A DNA stretch of 62,000 nt from Cryptomeria japonica (taxonomy: Eukaryota > Streptophyta > Pinopsida > Cupressales > Cupressaceae). Shown in pieces: positions 59,558 through 62,000 of the stretch. Made by a program: the position numbers and the translations under genes. The stretch spans positions 604,321,677 to 604,383,676 of the forward strand of contig NC_081405.1 of assembly GCF_030272615.1 (NCBI RefSeq). The letters run 5' to 3'. Below the pieces are notes generated by a model, which worked only from the letters and a program-made list of their open reading frames with translations, did not search any database and was not told the origin of the DNA. How positions within the stretch are numbered: the first letter of the stretch is position 1; every line of letters begins with the position of its first letter.

Positions 59558-60720
59558 ATCCTCATTCTGATTATTCATGGTTAGATCTAAAAATTTTGTT
59601 TCCTTAATTACATTTCCATGTTTGATCTTTTGCAAATTTTAGAGGTTGATTGCATAAAAACCCTAAAATTTTCTTTTTAGTAATTGAGCTTGTGAAATGT
59701 TTAATTGTTAATGCTTGTTTCAGATCTACCCTTCTATTGTAAATTGTCAATTCATACTTGTGCTTTAATTCTGAAAATTAAGTGGTTAAGTGTCAAAACC
59801 CTAATTTTTAAAACCTTCTTGATTCAACCTTTGACTGATAATTTCACTAATCAAAACACCTCCAAATCGGCTGTAACTTTGGATTCCGCAACAAAATCAC
59901 AATATCTCTCATCCCTGAAAATTTGGAAAAAAGTTGCGAGGACCGTGTGCACCCCGAGCGCCATCGTCCGCGACATTTTTTTCGAAATTTCGGGAGCTAG
60001 ATCTTACTGTATTTTTTTGCTAAAATCCAGAATTTTGGCTGATCTTATCAATTTTAACACTTTCAAAATTAAAGTCAAAGTTGGTCTAGTGATTGCTAGG
60101 ATAAAGGCTTCTAATCATTCAAAAATTGTTGAAATTAAAATTCATATCAAAATTGTGTTCCTTACTGTACTAAATCTGAAAAGTGTGTTAGCATTCATTC
60201 AAAATTTCAGTGCTTTATTCAAATTTTTGCAGTTTGTGACTTTTGAAATTAAGTGTTTAATTGCAGCAACCTTGATTTCCACTTTCAAATTTGAATTTTG
60301 CATGAAATTGAGTCAACTTTTAAATTTCAAAACTTGCATTGCTTTTAGTATTCCCTCTAAAATCATAAAATTCAAAATTTCAGTTTCCCCCTCTTTTTCA
60401 AAATTCAAAATTTTACATTTTTCAACAATCTTGGTAGGGTTCAATTTTGAGATTGCAACTTTAATTTGGCCTATCTACAGATCATAAAATCACTCAATTT
60501 TTTTAGATTAGCTTTAAAATCATCATAACATTCATCCCTGAAAATTTCAAAAAAAGTTGCGAGGACCGTGTGCACTCCGTTCGCCATGGTCCTGGACATT
60601 TTTTCCGAAATTTTGGGAGATTGTCCTGATTGCATTTAATAGCTTAAGTCTATGAGATTGGCTGATTTTATTGAAATTTGCTACCTCTAAAATTCAAAAT
60701 CTTCTATCTCTCTTTAGTGC
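59558..60720 (+). other. Long 5' leader of the gypsy element
   Basis: About 1.16 kb separates primer site and gag. It contains two copies of an 87 bp block (59910-59996 and 60533-60619), part of which also occurs in the LTR. A 260-codon open frame (59705-60487) is rich in Ile, Phe, Lys, Leu and Ser and looks like chance in AT-rich DNA. The leader probably holds packaging and translation signals; this is inference. Confidence 0.6.
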
Positions 60721-62000
60721 ATGAGTTTTACAACAATAAGCCCTACTTACACTATTCCCGTTAGACGAAGCCTTAGAATTAAGTCCTTCCAAGGTTTAAT
60801 TACTGAGGAGATGGAACCTAATTTGAATGGCCTTTTTAATGAGGACATGGGTAATTCCTCTAATCCTCTTAATGATGAAGAAGCTCTCCATGAGGTTTCT
60901 GTAGAACAACTTTCAAAATTGGATAACCAATTTGATGATTTTCGATAATGGATGTCTCAAGAATACCCCGATAGTGAAGCTCTTTCATTAATTGAGGGTC
61001 TAAAACGTATGGTTCAAAGTGATAAGAATGGAATTGATATTTTGCGTGGTATTACACACATTGTGGATTCGAATGTGATGCCTATGAAGAGTTGTGCCGA
61101 AACTTTAGGTTATACACAACCTCCTACTCAAGTTAATCATTCTATTCCTTTGACAACTCCTATTGCTACTATACCTACTTTTACATCAAACATAATGACT
61201 ACTTCAATACAAGACATTCCTCCTATGATCACTAGTCATGGGGGCAATCCCTCTTCTTCAATCAACCCTCTTCCTTCATTCAATCCAACTTCTTCATTCA
61301 TTCCTTCAATAAGTGTTCCTATTATATCTCCGCAAATGAACATGACACAAGGGGGCAATTCATTTAACCATTCCATTCCTCCTTGTAGTGTTCCTCCTTT
61401 CCAATCATCTCCTATGACTAACTATCATAGTGTCCCACCACCTTACTCTCAATCAATACCTTCTTTCAATAACATAATACCTCCATCACAATCTAACACG
61501 TCTAATATGAACTCTTCGACTGAAGCGACCATTAACAATCTTGCACAAACTGTCTCTTCTTTGCAACAACAAATTGCCTCTATGAATCAATCTAAGTTTA
61601 GTGTGCCCACATTTGATGTCGCGAGCCCACTTTCTCTTGACATTGTTCGAGCTATCCCCCCTAAACATGTTGAAATACCACATTTGGAGCTTTATAATGG
61701 TAAGGGTGATCCTCTAACACATGTTAAGACCTTTCAAACAATATGTACCAATTTTGCTTATGACCAAAGGTTGCTTGCAAAACTGTTTACTAGAACATTA
61801 AGAGATAAAGCCCTACAATGGTATTGCTCGTTGCCTTCGTATTCTATTACTTCTTTCGAACAACTTGCAAATGCTTTTATTCAACAATTTCAAAACAATA
61901 TAAGTCCTAAAGTTACTTTGATTGATTTAATGCATTGTAAACAAGGTGTTAAAGAAAAAGTGACTGATTTCATTGGTAGATATAAGCATTTGTATGCTCA
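60721..62000 (+). CDS. gypsy gag, nearly open, runs off the edge
   Basis: The ATG at 60721 (MSFTTISPTYTIPVRRSLRI) opens a frame that runs to the right edge with a single in-frame TAA at 60946-60948. The N-terminal third is acidic, followed by a long Pro/Ser/Thr-rich linker (about residues 130-270), a short Gln-rich helix (LQQQIASMNQS) and the Retrotrans_gag core. The core shows VEIPHLELYNGKGDPLTHVK, LAKLFTRTLRDKALQWYCSL and SITSFEQLANAFIQQFQNN. Gag would assemble particles. With one stop in 426 codons this is among the least decayed frames in the window, so the copy may be young. Confidence 0.9.

Larger units (their letters stand above)
58343..62000 (+). mobile_element. Ty3/gypsy LTR retrotransposon, 5' part
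   Basis: The LTR (58343-59535), primer site, a leader of about 1.16 kb and a gypsy-type gag follow in order, and the element runs off the right edge. The Gag core resembles the Tat/Ogre/Athila group more than chromoviruses, judged by eye. Its 3' LTR and pol are outside the window. Confidence 0.9.

Noticed and set aside
59705-60487. 260-codon open frame in the gypsy leader
   Set aside because: Composition is that of AT-rich DNA, it contains one of the non-coding repeated leader blocks, and it precedes gag where a leader is expected.

Overview
The window is plant nuclear DNA of the repeat-swollen kind seen in large genomes. It is AT-rich, with old and decayed retroelements nested inside each other and inside gene relics, and no intact cellular gene. 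The families present are Ty1/copia, Ty3/gypsy, an L1-type LINE with an RNase H domain, PLS-type pentatricopeptide (PPR) relics and an LRR-receptor-kinase relic. All are land-plant families. A gymnosperm such as a conifer is my best guess from texture alone; this is inference.

Layout, left to right. (1) 1-4391: the 5' half of a minus-strand Ty1/copia element (copia A) with a 1.42 kb LTR. (2) 4720-17609: a minus-strand L1-like LINE with ORF1, endonuclease, RT and RNase H. It is split by a 6.8 kb non-autonomous LTR element (NA1, 6478-13259, target duplication AAGAC). NA1 carries a coiled-coil/CCHC protein and a second, unrecognised reading frame of about 1,067 codons, but no enzymes. (3) 18.2-24.3 kb: an unidentified retrosequence, an LTR-like fragment, a decayed PPR gene and a cluster of short palindromes. 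(4) 26.7-53.8 kb: a nest of insertions. An LRR-receptor-kinase relic is split by copia B (27795-53458, target duplication ATAGA). Copia B is itself split in its RT by a 20.2 kb block (30974-51179, target duplication GTACA) and again by a 645 bp inverted-repeat DNA element (51786-52430). (5) 53.8-58.3 kb: AT-rich spacer, a second PPR fragment, a LINE-like tail and a long polypyrimidine tract. (6) 58343 to the right edge: the 5' end of a plus-strand gypsy element with LTR, primer site, long leader and nearly open gag.

The most unusual structure is the 20.2 kb block. It is not one element but a head-to-tail array, LTR-gag-LTR-gag-LTR-gag-LTR, with LTRs of about 3.9-4.3 kb (the last is truncated). 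The internal parts are only about 1.3-1.5 kb and hold a gypsy-type gag without protease, RT or integrase. One target duplication flanks the whole array. The most novel coding content is NA1: its large second frame has kept phase for 3.2 kb despite seven stops, and its LTR ends and primer site resemble those of copia A, a plausible enzyme donor.

How the parts work together: none is likely to work as a cellular pathway. The non-autonomous elements (NA1 and the array) would depend on enzymes supplied in trans. The kinase, PPR and LINE sequences are relics that mainly record the order of insertions. All assignments rest on reading motifs and junctions by eye; no database search was possible.
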